The notes: generated from the letters alone by a model not told the origin. Positions 8,283-17,750 are shown, numbered from the stretch's first letter. The stretch: 64,000 nt of DNA from Croceicoccus marinus (GCF_001661675.2 NZ_CP019603.1:372001-436000); one strand, 5' to 3'. Translations and numbers: made by a program.

Positions 8283-10407
8283 TCAGCGCATCCAGCGCGC
8301 TGCATCCTTCGCCCTCGGGCAGCACCACCACGGGGTTGAGGTCGATTTCGCGAATGCCCGGCGTCCCGCGAACCGCCGCGCCCAGCCTTTCGACCAGCGC
8401 GGCCAAGGCCGCGACGTCAAGCCGGGTCGAACCACGAAACCCGGTCAGCAGCGCCGCGCCCTTCAAAGCGAGCAGTTCCGCCTCGATCGCCTTTGCCGAC
8501 AGATCGGGCACGATCACCCGCACATCCTGGTGCAGTTCCGCCTGCACCCCGCCGAAGCCGACCAGTATGACCGGGCCCCAATCGGGATCGTTCTTCGCGC
8601 CGACGATCATCTCCACGCCGCGCTTGCCCATCGCCTCGACCAGCACGCCGTCGAGCGTCAGCGAGGCGTCGTAAGCCGCGACATTGGCATGAAGCCGGTT
8701 CCATGCCTGGTCCATCGCTACATCGTCCGCGACATTCAGGATCACGCCGCCCGCATCGCTTTTATGGCTCAGCCTTGCGGACTGCGCCTTCAATGCGACC
8801 GGATAGCCGACCCGCGCGGCCACCGCCTTCGCCTCGTCCGCGCTGCGCGCAAAGCCGCCGGGCGGGAATGGTATGCCGACGGGGGCAAGCAATTGCTTGG
8901 CCCGGTATTCGGGGATCGTGCCCGCAAGCGGCAGGTCGATGGCAACCGGTTCAAGCGCAGAGCGCGCCGCCGCGCGTTCCATCGCCTCGCCATAGCGCCG
9001 GATCGCGCGAAAGGCGCGGTCGGGCGAAGGGAAATAGGACACGCCAAGCTCGCGCAGCCGCTCGATATAATGGGCGGGCACTTCGGCCCCGTCGTCCATG
9101 CCCGCGAAGATCACCGGGGTTTCGGGCGTCAGCTCCTCCATCGCGGCGATCACGGCGGGGAACTTGCGGTCGCTGGTCGGTGCGTCGGTCTGGATCACGG
9201 CAAAGACCACGCTGCCATATTGCGGATCGGCCAGCAGCGCCTGAAGCGTGCGGCGATAGAGATCGGGATCGACCAGCGCCTGCGCGGTCAGGTCCATCGG
9301 GTTCGACACCGGGATGAAATCCGGCAGCCCCTCGCGCAGCAGCGCGCTTGCCCGGTCCGATGGGTGCGGCAGGTCCAGCCCGATCTGCTCGCACAGATCC
9401 AGCGTCAGCGCCTTGAACGCGCCGCTTTCGGTCAGCACTGCCGCCGCGCCGACCGGCGGGCGCGGCGCACGCGCCGCCAGGTCGAGCACGTCGCCCAGTT
9501 CCTCAAGACTGTCGACCAGAACCACGCCCGCATCGCGCACCTTGGTCCGCATCACGCTGTAATCGCCCGCCATCGCCCCGGTATGGGTGGCGGCGGATTC
9601 GCGCGCCGCTGCGGACTTTCCGGGATGCAGCAGCACGATCGGCTTGCCCATCTCGGCCGCGCGCCGCGCCAGCGACAGGAAGCGCGCCGGATCGCGGAAC
9701 TGCTCGACGATCATGCCGATGATCTGCGTATCGGCATCGTCCAGCATCTGCTCGACATAATCCTCGACGCCCGACGCCGCCTCGTTCCCGGTCGAGATGA
9801 AATAGGAGAGGCCCAGCCCCTTGGCGATCAATGTCGTGGTCTCGACGATGGCCATCGCGCCCGATTGCGACACCAGCGCGATATTGCGGCCCGCACGCCG
9901 CGGGACGGGCGGAATCTCGACAAAGGTCAGCGGAATTCTGTCGAGGAAATTGGCCATGCCAAGGCAATTGGGCCCCTCGATCACCATGCCCGACCGGCGC
10001 GCGATCTCGCCGATCTCGGCCTGTGCGGCCAGCCCTTCGTCGCCGCCCTCGGCAAAGCCGGCGGAAAAGATGATCGCCGCGCCCGCCCCTCGCCGCGCCA
10101 GCGCGCGCACGCTGTCCAGCACGGCGGGGCCGGGTATCGCCAGCACCGCCACGTCGACCCCTTCGGGCAGGTCGTCGATCGAGGCGACGCAGGGCCGCCC
10201 GTCGATCTCCGAACGCCTGGGGTTCACCAGATGCAGATCGCCCACGAAACCAAGCCGGTCGAGGTTGCGCATCACCGAATTGCCCAGCGCGCCGGGCGTG
10301 GGCGACGCGCCCACGATGGCGACGGATCGCGGCCGCAGCAGCCGCGCCACGTCGGGCGCGCCTGCCGTATTGTCGGCTCCGGCGGCGGTCAGGCTGTCGG
10401 TGGTCAT
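8269..10407 (-). CDS. ferA: Feruloyl-CoA synthetase, NDP-forming acyl-CoA synthetase type (FerA-like)
   Basis: Protein of 712 residues of the NDP-forming acyl-CoA synthetase family. Order seen: CoA-binding Rossmann domain with VAIVGASPTPGALGNSVMRN; two ligase domains with SQSGAMAIVE and the phosphohistidine segment ATHTGAMAG (His275); then a C-terminal ATP-grasp domain (GIPFPPGGFA, VALKAQSARLSHKSDAGGV). Ferulate activation in Sphingobium SYK-6 is done by FerA of this type, not by an AMP-forming ligase. The neighbours ferB (5 bases upstream) and vdh complete the route ferulate to feruloyl-CoA to vanillin plus acetyl-CoA to vanillate, which supports the call. Without that context it would be only a generic acyl-CoA synthetase. 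It is the last gene of the minus-strand operon. Confidence 0.8.
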   Translation of the reverse strand: MTTDSLTAAGADNTAGAPDVARLLRPRSVAIVGASPTPGALGNSVMRNLDRLGFVGDLHLVNPRRSEIDGRPCVASIDDLPEGVDVAVLAIPGPAVLDSVRALARRGAGAAIIFSAGFAEGGDEGLAAQAEIGEIARRSGMVIEGPNCLGMANFLDRIPLTFVEIPPVPRRAGRNIALVSQSGAMAIVETTTLIAKGLGLSYFISTGNEAASGVEDYVEQMLDDADTQIIGMIVEQFRDPARFLSLARRAAEMGKPIVLLHPGKSAAARESAATHTGAMAGDYSVMRTKVRDAGVVLVDSLEELGDVLDLAARAPRPPVGAAAVLTESGAFKALTLDLCEQIGLDLPHPSDRASALLREGLPDFIPVSNPMDLTAQALVDPDLYRRTLQALLADPQYGSVVFAVIQTDAPTSDRKFPAVIAAMEELTPETPVIFAGMDDGAEVPAHYIERLRELGVSYFPSPDRAFRAIRRYGEAMERAAARSALEPVAIDLPLAGTIPEYRAKQLLAPVGIPFPPGGFARSADEAKAVAARVGYPVALKAQSARLSHKSDAGGVILNVADDVAMDQAWNRLHANVAAYDASLTLDGVLVEAMGKRGVEMIVGAKNDPDWGPVILVGFGGVQAELHQDVRVIVPDLSAKAIEAELLALKGAALLTGFRGSTRLDVAALAALVERLGAAVRGTPGIREIDLNPVVVLPEGEGCSALDALMQAG

Positions 10408-10412
10408 GGCGA

Positions 10413-11252
10413 TCAGCTCTTTTGCTTGTTCAGATCATAGGCGCCCAGGCCCGGCTTGTAGCTCTTCTCGTCGATGAACTGCTTGATGCCTTCCTTGCGC
10501 CCCTCGTTGTCGTAGCTGTTGGCGGCTTCCTGCGCGCGGACCAGGAAATCCTCGGCATTGTCATAGGTCATCTCGCCCACCCGGCGGATCGCGTCCTTGG
10601 TGGCCTTCAGCGCGACCGGGTTCTTCTGCAACAGCACCTGCGCGACGTCGTTAACGCGCTCCTTCAGCCGGTCGGCGGGCACCGCCTCGTTCACCAGCCC
10701 CCATTCGGCGGCGGTCTTGCCGTCGACGTTCTCGCCCATCATCGCGTGATACATGGCGTTGCGGAAATTGGTCAGCTCGCGGATGATCTTGGTCGCGCCG
10801 CCGCCGGGCAGGATGCCCCAGTTGATCTCCGACAGGCCGAACTGCGCATCTTCCGCCGCAAAAGCCAGATCGCAGGCGAACAGCGGGCCATAGGCGCCGC
10901 CAAAGCACCAGCCGTTGACCATGGCGATGGTCGGCTTCTGGTACCAGCGCAGCCGCCGCCACCAGCCATAGGACGAACGCTGCGCCGCGCGGGTCGCGCC
11001 CAGCCCCTTGGCCTCGGTCTCGCGGAAATATTCCTTCAGGTCCATGCCTGCGGAAAATGCCGTGCCCTCGCCCGTCAGCACCAGCACGCCGAAATCGTCG
11101 CGATATTCAAGCTCGTCCAGCACGGCATTCATGTCGTCGTTCAGCGTCGGGCTCATGCAGTTGCGCTTGTCGGGGCGGTTGAAATACAGCCATGCGACGC
11201 GGTCGACGATCTCGTATGCGACGGTGCCGCTTGCGGTGGTGGTCCTGGTCAT
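10413..11252 (-). CDS. ferB: Feruloyl-CoA hydratase-lyase (p-hydroxycinnamoyl-CoA hydratase/lyase)
   Basis: Crotonase-fold enzyme of 279 residues. It hydrates feruloyl-CoA (or p-coumaroyl-CoA) and cleaves the product to vanillin (4-hydroxybenzaldehyde) and acetyl-CoA. Diagnostic blocks: FNRPDKRNCMSPTLNDDM, the oxyanion stretch VNGWCFGGAYGPLFACDLAF, and LSEINWGILPGGG with Glu142, equivalent to the catalytic Glu143 of the Pseudomonas enzyme; the Tyr in MTYDNAEDF matches the substrate-binding Tyr. Start ATG 11252 has AAGGAG 7-12 bases upstream. It lies 5 bases before ferA. The long conserved N-terminus distinguishes it from ordinary enoyl-CoA hydratases. Confidence 0.9.
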   Translation of the reverse strand: MTRTTTASGTVAYEIVDRVAWLYFNRPDKRNCMSPTLNDDMNAVLDELEYRDDFGVLVLTGEGTAFSAGMDLKEYFRETEAKGLGATRAAQRSSYGWWRRLRWYQKPTIAMVNGWCFGGAYGPLFACDLAFAAEDAQFGLSEINWGILPGGGATKIIRELTNFRNAMYHAMMGENVDGKTAAEWGLVNEAVPADRLKERVNDVAQVLLQKNPVALKATKDAIRRVGEMTYDNAEDFLVRAQEAANSYDNEGRKEGIKQFIDEKSYKPGLGAYDLNKQKS

Positions 11253-11281
11253 GGAATGCTCCTTGAGGAAAAGATGCCGGC

Positions 11282-11836
11282 CTATTCGACCGAATAGAAA
11301 TCGATGATCACGCGGTCCGGAAACCGCACGCCGCGCGCGACGAAGACCTGCCGCTCAAGCCAATGGTGCGGGCCGTCCGCCACGCGAAAGCGCGGCTGCG
11401 TGCGGAAATAATAGCTGTCCTGCGGCACCGGCTCGCCGATGCGCAGCTTCTCGATGGTCGCCTCGTCCGCGACGCGCACGCCGGGGTTGTGGACCTCGAT
11501 CACCGTGCCGTCCTCGGCCTTCAGGAAATAGCGCGCCTCGATGTCGCTCAGCCCGCCCTTGCGGATGATTTGCCAGTCGCCGCCACCGGGCAGCACCGTG
11601 CCGGTCAGCCTTGGGCCATAGACCTCGCCCCCGGTGATCGGGATGAAGCGGCTGATGCCGCCGTCGATCTCGCCCTGCTCGATCGCGGGATCGACCTCGA
11701 CCCGGACCGAAAAGGCCCATTCCAGCGCGGGCTTGGGCGCGGCGGGGCCGGACCGATCGGGGCCGGACGGGTCCTGCGCCGCCGCGCCCGATGCCAGCCC
11801 TGCTGCGGCCGCGGCGGCGATGATGGATCTACGCAT
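11282..11836 (-). CDS. Exported DUF3237-like protein
   Basis: Protein of 184 residues with an Ala-rich Sec signal (cleavage after about residue 20, ASGAAAQDP). The mature part, EWAFSVRVEVDPAIEQGEI, followed by GGEVYGPRLTGTVLPGGGDW and a C-terminal FPDRVIIDFYSVE, fits the small beta-barrel DUF3237 family, often found in aromatic and steroid degradation clusters without an assigned reaction. It sits inside the ferulate operon, 17 bases after vdh and 29 before ferB. Periplasmic placement between cytoplasmic enzymes suggests a role in substrate handling or envelope access, but this is a guess. Confidence 0.65.
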   Translation of the reverse strand: MRRSIIAAAAAAGLASGAAAQDPSGPDRSGPAAPKPALEWAFSVRVEVDPAIEQGEIDGGISRFIPITGGEVYGPRLTGTVLPGGGDWQIIRKGGLSDIEARYFLKAEDGTVIEVHNPGVRVADEATIEKLRIGEPVPQDSYYFRTQPRFRVADGPHHWLERQVFVARGVRFPDRVIIDFYSVE

Positions 11837-11853
11837 CGGTTACGCCCTGCCGG

Positions 11854-13281
11854 TCAGATCGGGAAATGGCCGGGCTGGGTTTCCATCGTGATCCAGCGCG
11901 TCTCGGTAAAGCTGTCGATGCCCTGCCTGCCGCCGAACCGGCCATAGCCCGATGCGCCGACCCCGCCGAAAGGCATCTGCGCCTCGTCATGGACGGTTGG
12001 GCCGTTGACGTGGCAGATGCCGGACCTGACCTGCCGGGCGACGCGCAGACCGCGTGCCGTGTCGCGGGTGAAGACCGCGGCGGACAGGCCATATTGCGTG
12101 TCGTTCGCCAGCTCGATCGCATGCGCCTCGTCGCGGGCGCGGATCATGGCGACGACGGGGCCGAAGCTTTCGTCGCGGTACAGATTCATCGCATCGGTCA
12201 CGCCGTCGACCACGGTGGCGGGCATCAGCACGCTGTCGGCGGTGCCGCCGGTCAGCAATTTCGCGCCCTTGCCCTTCGCATCCTCGATCAGCGCATTGAC
12301 GTGATCGACCGTCTTGCGGTCCACGACCGCGCCCAGCGGAGTATTGCCCTTTCGCGGGTCGCCGGTGGCCATGCTGCCCGCCTTGGCGGCGAATTTCTCG
12401 GCAAAGGCGTCGGCGACCGAGTCGACAACGATGATCCGCTCGGTCGACATGCAGATCTGGCCCTGGTTCATGAAGGCGCCGAACGCCGCCGCCTTCACCG
12501 CCTCGTCCAGATCGGCATCGTCCAGCACGATCAGCGGCGCCTTGCCGCCCAGTTCCAGCAGGCAGGGCTTCAGATGCTCGGCCGCGCGCCTGGCGATGAT
12601 CCGGCCCACCGCGGTCGATCCGGTGAAATTGATGCGCCTGACTTGCGGAGCATCGATCAGCGCGCCGACCACCTCGGCAGCATCCTCGGGCGCGTTGGTC
12701 ACGACATTGACCACGCCTTCGGGGAAGCCGGCTTCCGCAAAAGCCTCGATGATCAGCGCATGGGTGCGCGGGCAGTTCTCGCTCGCCTTCAGGATCACGC
12801 TGTTTCCGCAGGCCAGCGGTACCGCGATGGCGCGCACGCCCAGGATGATCGGCGCGTTCCACGGCGCGATGCCCAGGATCACGCCCACCGGCTCCTTCAG
12901 CGCCATGGCCAGGCAGCCGGGCTTGTCCGACGGGATCACCTCGCCCGCGATCTGGGTGGTGATGGCCGCAGCCTCGCGCACCATGCCCGCGGCAAGGCCC
13001 AGGTTGAACATGGCCCAGCCCGCGGTCGATCCGGTTTCGGTCATCATCGCGGCAACAAAATCGTCCTTGCGCGATTCCAGCGCATCGGCCGCCTTGTTCA
13101 GCACTGCGCGGCGGGCGTTGGGGCCCATCTGCGACCATTCGGCGAATCCGGCCTGCGCCTTTTCGGCGATATGCGGAATGTCGTCGGCCTTCATGGCGGG
13201 CGCGGTGGAAGCGACCTCACCCGTCAGCGGGTCGAGGCGCGAAAATTCTTCGGCGGTGGACCGCCCGGGCTTGTCTGCCAT
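11854..13281 (-). CDS. vdh: Vanillin dehydrogenase-type aldehyde dehydrogenase
   Basis: NAD(P)-dependent aldehyde dehydrogenase of 475 residues, the normal family length, oxidising vanillin (or 4-hydroxybenzaldehyde) to the acid. Seen: GVILGIAPWNAPIILGVRAI, GGKAPLIVLDDADLDEAVKA with the conserved Glu in LELGGK, and the catalytic Cys277 in NQGQICMSTERI. The C-terminal block ICHVNGPTVHDEAQMPFGG is typical of the vanillin/salicylaldehyde dehydrogenase branch. Start ATG 13281 has AAGGAGAGG directly upstream, and a perfect inverted repeat (13296-13314) lies just beyond, so transcription probably starts under MarR control. First gene of vdh-DUF3237-ferB-ferA. Confidence 0.88.
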   Translation of the reverse strand: MADKPGRSTAEEFSRLDPLTGEVASTAPAMKADDIPHIAEKAQAGFAEWSQMGPNARRAVLNKAADALESRKDDFVAAMMTETGSTAGWAMFNLGLAAGMVREAAAITTQIAGEVIPSDKPGCLAMALKEPVGVILGIAPWNAPIILGVRAIAVPLACGNSVILKASENCPRTHALIIEAFAEAGFPEGVVNVVTNAPEDAAEVVGALIDAPQVRRINFTGSTAVGRIIARRAAEHLKPCLLELGGKAPLIVLDDADLDEAVKAAAFGAFMNQGQICMSTERIIVVDSVADAFAEKFAAKAGSMATGDPRKGNTPLGAVVDRKTVDHVNALIEDAKGKGAKLLTGGTADSVLMPATVVDGVTDAMNLYRDESFGPVVAMIRARDEAHAIELANDTQYGLSAAVFTRDTARGLRVARQVRSGICHVNGPTVHDEAQMPFGGVGASGYGRFGGRQGIDSFTETRWITMETQPGHFPI

Positions 13282-13295
13282 GTTCCTCTCCTTGG

Positions 13296-13314
13296 TTGTT
13301 ATAGGTCATAACAA
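13296..13314. promoter_or_regulatory. Inverted repeat, candidate MarR operator (vdh/MFS divergent region)
   Basis: TTGTTATAGGTCATAACAA: perfect 7-bp arms with a 5-base centre. It lies 15 bases before the vdh start and 143 before the divergent MFS carrier. The same TGTTAT-N5-ATAACA core occurs at 17734-17750, and a one-mismatch form at 26951-26969. The MarR protein at 14787 is the obvious candidate ligand. Confidence 0.7.
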
Positions 13315-13456
13315 TGACCGAAGCCTCGTGCAAGCACCTGCAGCCTGAAAAAACGCATCCCGCTGCTTGGAAGTTGTGCAAGATAACAATATCGCCTTAT
13401 GAAAGCATCACGCGACGAAGCGGCGGCAATATGAACCGCATGAGAGGATGATGGAA

Positions 13457-14755
13457 ATGGACCCCCGCAAGACGATCGAATCGGGCCCGATGACCCGCTT
13501 CCAGTGGTCGGTCGTGGCGATCATGATCGGGCTGATCGCGCTGGACGGGTTCGACGTGCTGTCGATCAGCTTCGCCTCGCCCGGTATCGCGGCGGAATGG
13601 GGGATCGACCGCGCGGCGCTGGGACTGGTGCTGTCGATGGAGCTGATCGGCATGTCGGTCGGGTCCATCGTGTTCGGGCGGCTGGCCGACGGCTATGGCC
13701 GGCGCACCACCATCCTTGCGTGCCTTGGCGTGATCGCGCTGGGCATGTTCGGCGCATCGACCGCGGGCGGGGTGGTGTCGCTGTCGGCCTGGCGCGTGGG
13801 CACCGGGCTGGGGCTGGGCGGGATGCTGGCCGCCACCAATGCCGCCACGGCAGAGGTCGCCAATGGCCGCTTTCGGTCGCTGTGCGTGGTGATGATGGCC
13901 GCGGGCTATCCGCTGGGCAATGTCATCGGCGGCAGCGTGGCGGCGCAATTGCTGGCGATGTACGACTGGCGCGCGATCTTTCAGTTCGGCGCGATCGTCG
14001 CGGCGCTGTTCGTGCCGCTGGTCTGGTTCTGCGCGCCGGAATCGATCGAATTCCTGATGCACCGCCGCCCGGCGGGCGCGCTCGCCAAGGTGAACCGCAC
14101 GCTGGTCCGCATGGGCAAGCCCACCATCGACGCCCTGCCCGAGGTGGAGGTCCAGCGCGAAAAGGCGGGCCTGCGCACGCTGATGAACGGCCAGCACATG
14201 GTCCCCACGCTGGCGCTGACCTTCGTCTATTTCGCGCATATCATGACGTTCTATTTCATCCTGAAATGGATCCCCAAGATCGTCGCCGACATGGGCTTCG
14301 AACCTTCCGCCGCGGCAGGGGTGCTGGTGTGGGCCAGTGTGGGCGGCCTGCTGGGCAGCGCGCTGCTGGGCCTGCTGACCATTCGCGTACGGGTGTTCTG
14401 GCTGACGGTGGTCGCGATGGCCGCATCGTCGCTGATGGTGATCTGGTTCGGCCAGTCGCAAAGCGATCTTGCATCGCTGTCGATCACCGCGGCAGCGGCT
14501 GGATTTGCGACCAATGCGGGCGTGGTGGGGCTTTACGCGGTGGTGGCGGCGGCCTTTCCCACCGCCCTGCGCGCATCGGCCACCGGGGTGGTCATCGGCA
14601 TCGGTCGCGGCGGATCGGCGCTGGCGCCCGCGCTGGCCGGCTTCCTGTTCGCCGCGGGCTATGGGCTGGGCACGGTGGCGCTGCTGATGGCGCTGGGGTC
14701 GCTGGCGGCCGCACTTGTGCTGCTGCTAATCGTGCGCCATGCGATTGCGACATGA
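13457..14755 (+). CDS. MFS aromatic acid:H+ symporter (AAHS family, PcaK/VanK-like)
   Basis: Inner-membrane carrier of about 432 residues with twelve hydrophobic segments. The first segment carries LIALDGFDVLSISFASPGI; the Asp-x-x-Asp motif in helix 1 is characteristic of the aromatic acid/H+ symporters. The loop 2-3 motif is GRLADGYGRRTTIL. The best-spaced ribosome site (AGAGGA, 13443-13448) favours ATG 13457; ATG 13448 is also in frame. It is transcribed divergently from the vdh-ferA operon across a shared operator, and the MarR gene follows after 31 bases. It most likely imports ferulate, vanillate or related acids. Confidence 0.85.
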   Translation: MDPRKTIESGPMTRFQWSVVAIMIGLIALDGFDVLSISFASPGIAAEWGIDRAALGLVLSMELIGMSVGSIVFGRLADGYGRRTTILACLGVIALGMFGASTAGGVVSLSAWRVGTGLGLGGMLAATNAATAEVANGRFRSLCVVMMAAGYPLGNVIGGSVAAQLLAMYDWRAIFQFGAIVAALFVPLVWFCAPESIEFLMHRRPAGALAKVNRTLVRMGKPTIDALPEVEVQREKAGLRTLMNGQHMVPTLALTFVYFAHIMTFYFILKWIPKIVADMGFEPSAAAGVLVWASVGGLLGSALLGLLTIRVRVFWLTVVAMAASSLMVIWFGQSQSDLASLSITAAAAGFATNAGVVGLYAVVAAAFPTALRASATGVVIGIGRGGSALAPALAGFLFAAGYGLGTVALLMALGSLAAALVLLLIVRHAIAT

Positions 14756-14786
14756 CCGACCGACCCGCATCACCGGACAGACCTGC

Positions 14787-15239
14787 ATGAACGAAGCGCG
14801 CGACAATCTGGGCCCGCTCGACCGTCTGGCCGGCTATCATTTCCGCCGCACGTCCAGCGCGATGCGCAAGGATTTCGAAAAGGCGGTGGACGGGCTTGGC
14901 ATAAGCCAGGTGTCCTTTGCCGTGCTGTCGGTGATCTCGGCCAATCCGGGCATCCGGCAGGGCGAAGTCGGGCGCATGCTCGACATCCAGCGCGCGAACA
15001 TGGTCACGATGATCGGCGACCTGACGAAATCGGAACTGGTCACGCGCGGCCGGGACGAAAGCGACCGCCGGGCCGTGACCCTGTCCCTGACCCCGCGCGG
15101 CCAGGATCAGCTGGCCGCCAGCCTCGCCCGCATCCAGGCGCGCGAGGCAAAGGCGCTGGAAGGGCTGGACGAAAAGCAGGTCGCGGCGCTGATCGCCACG
15201 CTGAACGCCATCCGCCGCAATTGCGAGAACGCGGACTGA
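14787..15239 (+). CDS. MarR-family transcriptional regulator (ferulate regulator, FerC-like)
   Basis: DNA-binding protein of 150 residues, typical for MarR. The winged helix is visible: ISQVSFAVLSVISANPGIRQ, then MLDIQRANMVTMIGDL as recognition helix, then the wing RGRDESDRRAVTLSLTPRG with the conserved D-x-R-R. In SYK-6 the ferulate genes are repressed by the MarR protein FerC and released by feruloyl-CoA. By position this gene is the likely counterpart, acting on the inverted repeats at 13296 and 17734. Start ATG 14787 chosen; an upstream in-frame ATG at 14739 would lie within the MFS gene and lacks a ribosome site. Confidence 0.85.
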   Translation: MNEARDNLGPLDRLAGYHFRRTSSAMRKDFEKAVDGLGISQVSFAVLSVISANPGIRQGEVGRMLDIQRANMVTMIGDLTKSELVTRGRDESDRRAVTLSLTPRGQDQLAASLARIQAREAKALEGLDEKQVAALIATLNAIRRNCENAD

Positions 15240-15298
15240 TCCCGCCGCCGGGAACAGGCGCATCAAGCGACCTGCCCCCGGCCAGCGGAACCCGCGCG

Positions 15299-17673
15299 TC
15301 AGAACTCCGCGGAAAGCTGGACGTACCAGTTCTGCGGGCGGGCATAGATCTTTTCCGCATAGCCCAGCGTGCCCAGCGATGCGTTGCCCTGGATCAGGTA
15401 ATCCTTGTCGAACAGGTTGATGACGCCGGCCTGCAGCCGGTACCGGTCCATGAACTCCAGCTCGATGGAGGCATTGCCCACGAAATAGCCGTCCTGCTCG
15501 ATCTCGGGCACGCTGCCGGTAATGAACACCAGGCTTGAGGTATAGCTGCCATCGAAACGCGGCGTGACGGTATAGTCGGTGCCGACGTCGAATTCGTAGC
15601 CGATCGCGAAATTGCCCTGGAACGACGGAGTCAGCGGCAGGTCGTCGCCCGGTTGCACGGTCGCGGTCGCGCCCGGCACTTCGGTGATCGACTTGATCTG
15701 GTCGTCCAGCACGCTCATCCCCGCATCCAGCCGGAGCCCGCTGCCGAACGGGTGATAGCTCGCCTCCGCCTCGAACCCGCGGATCCGCGCCTTGCCCGCG
15801 TTGAACAGCAGCGGGACCACACCCTGGCGGAACACCAGCTGGATGTCGCTGTAATCCGCCTGGAACGCCGCCAGGTTCAGCCGCAAATCGCCCAGCTGCA
15901 TCTTGGCGCCGACTTCATAGCTGTCGACCGTCTCCTCGCCGAAAGGCACCGGCTCGAAACCCGGCGGCGGCGCGTTATAGCGGGTGTTGAACCCGCCCGA
16001 CTTGAAGCTGCGCGCATAGGAGACATAGCCGTTCAGCCAGTCGGTGAAGCGATAGGCCGCGCTCGCCGATCCGGTCAGCGCGCTGAATGTGTCGCGGAAC
16101 GGTTCGTCATAGATGAACAGCGATCCGCCTTCGGGGATCGCCTCGGTCGGAAGCGGGTCGGGATCGGGCAGGGTAGCCCGCCCGTCAGCTCGAGATCGGT
16201 GACGACTTCGACCGAAGCCTCGCCGAATACCGCGATCGACCGCGTTTCGAGGTCCGAGAACTGCAGGTCGCGCGTACCCGGCCCGCCCGCCAGAATCGAT
16301 CCGATCACCGGCGGCGACGGCGGGAACGACAGCGGCACGGTGGCCCGCTCGTTGGTGTCCTCATCGAAGTAATACGCGCCCAGAATGCCGCTGAGCGGCC
16401 CCGAATCGTATTGCAGCTGAACTTCCTGGCTGAACTGGTCGGACTGCGATCCCACGTCGGTGGTGATGATCAAAAACGGCGTGTTGTCCGCATCGCGAAT
16501 GCCACGCGATTCGGTCGATCGATAGGCCGTGATGCTCTTCAGCGTGATGCTGTCCGACAGGTCCAGCGTGGCGGTGCCCGACATGCCCCAAACCTCGGAC
16601 ATGCTCATGACATTGGCGGTGCCGCCATTGGTGTACTTGCCCAGTTCCTGGAAATCATTGGCGCAGCGCGCATCGTCGATATCGGGCACGAAGGGGGCGC
16701 CGAAATTCGGATCGCCCGGCGCCAGCGGAGCGAATGGGATCGTCGCGCCGGGACAGCCCGCGGCCACGCTGACGATGGCGGGAACGGGCGCATTCTCGTT
16801 GATGCCGGCAAAGACGAAGGGCGCGCCGTTCTCCTTGCGCTTCGTATAGTCGGCGCGCAGCGACACTTCCAGATTATAGGCCGGCTCCCAGCGCAAGGCG
16901 CCGTTCAGCGTGCGGCTGTTGTCATTGCCCAGGTCCAGCCCGTCGAACGCGCGAATGACATAGCCGTCGCGCTTGCGGAAACCGCCCGAAACGCGCGCCG
17001 CAATCGTCTCGCCAATGGGCAGGTTGAGCGCGGCGAAACCCTCGAACAGATCGTCCTCGCCCACGCGCAAGCGGCCGTCGCCGGAAAATTCGCCGAACTC
17101 GGGCTGCTTGGTACGAACCAGGATCGCGCCGCCGATGGTGTTGCGCCCGAACAAGGTGCCCTGCGGTCCGCGCAGCACCTCGACGCTGGCGATGTCGCCG
17201 AATTCGATGGTGCCGCCGACCGCGCGGCCGACATAGACCTCGTCAATATAGATGCCGACGCCCGGATCGACCGCCGCCGTGGGGTCCAGCTGACCGACAC
17301 CGCGGATGAAGACCACCGACGATGCGCTATTGCCCGAAAGCTGCCCGGCGGGCTTGAACTGCAGGCTGGGGGTGATCCGTTCCAGGTCGGATGTCTGGGT
17401 GATCTGGCGTTCCTGCAGCGTCTCGGCGCTGAAGGCGGAGATCGCGATCGGCGTTTCCTGCAGGCTCTCCTCGCGCCGACGGGCGGTCACGACGATCGGC
17501 TCGGCGCCCTGCTGCTCGCGCACTTCCTGCTGCGTGTTGCCGGTGGTGCCCGCGACCTGCGCGGCGGCCGGAAGGGCGGACGTCGCCGCCAGCATCAGCA
17601 GGGCCGAACCGCCCATCAGACGGGACTTGCACACACGACGGACGCGCAGCTGCGGTGTCTTGAAAACCATCAT
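15299..17673 (-). pseudogene. TonB-dependent receptor, interrupted by a frameshift
   Basis: Outer-membrane receptor of about 790 residues if repaired. The N-terminal part has a signal peptide ending ALPAAAQ, a plug with EPIVVTARRREESLQETPIAI, and the conserved plug blocks VFIRGVGQLDPTAAVDPGVG and VEVLRGPQGTLFGRNTIGGA. The C-terminal part ends in a normal aromatic terminus (LSAEF). The two parts are in different frames: the first runs past a barrel strand (VTDLELTGG) and then reads nonsense to a stop at 16075. The correct sequence resumes in the other frame at LPDPDPLPTEAIPEGG and stays open to 15299. The shift lies at about 16177-16186 and fits a net loss of one base (or 3n+1). Expected residues of the strand LRYT-x-E-x-K are missing. 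Either a broken gene or a sequence error. ATG 17673 follows GGGGAG. Confidence 0.8.
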
Positions 17674-17733
17674 CAATCTCCCCCAATCCGGTTCCCGGCT
17701 TTTGCGCCGAGTCACATCGTCTTGTGTCGCTAT

Positions 17734-17750
17734 TGTTATCAAGGATAACA
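17734..17750. promoter_or_regulatory. Inverted repeat, candidate MarR operator before the TonB receptor
   Basis: TGTTATCAAGGATAACA: perfect palindromic arms of 7 bases around a 3-base centre, equal to TGTTAT-N5-ATAACA as at 13296-13314. It lies 60 bases upstream of the receptor start at 17673, in a gap of 184 bases (17674-17857) with no gene. This ties the receptor to the ferulate regulon. Confidence 0.7.
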
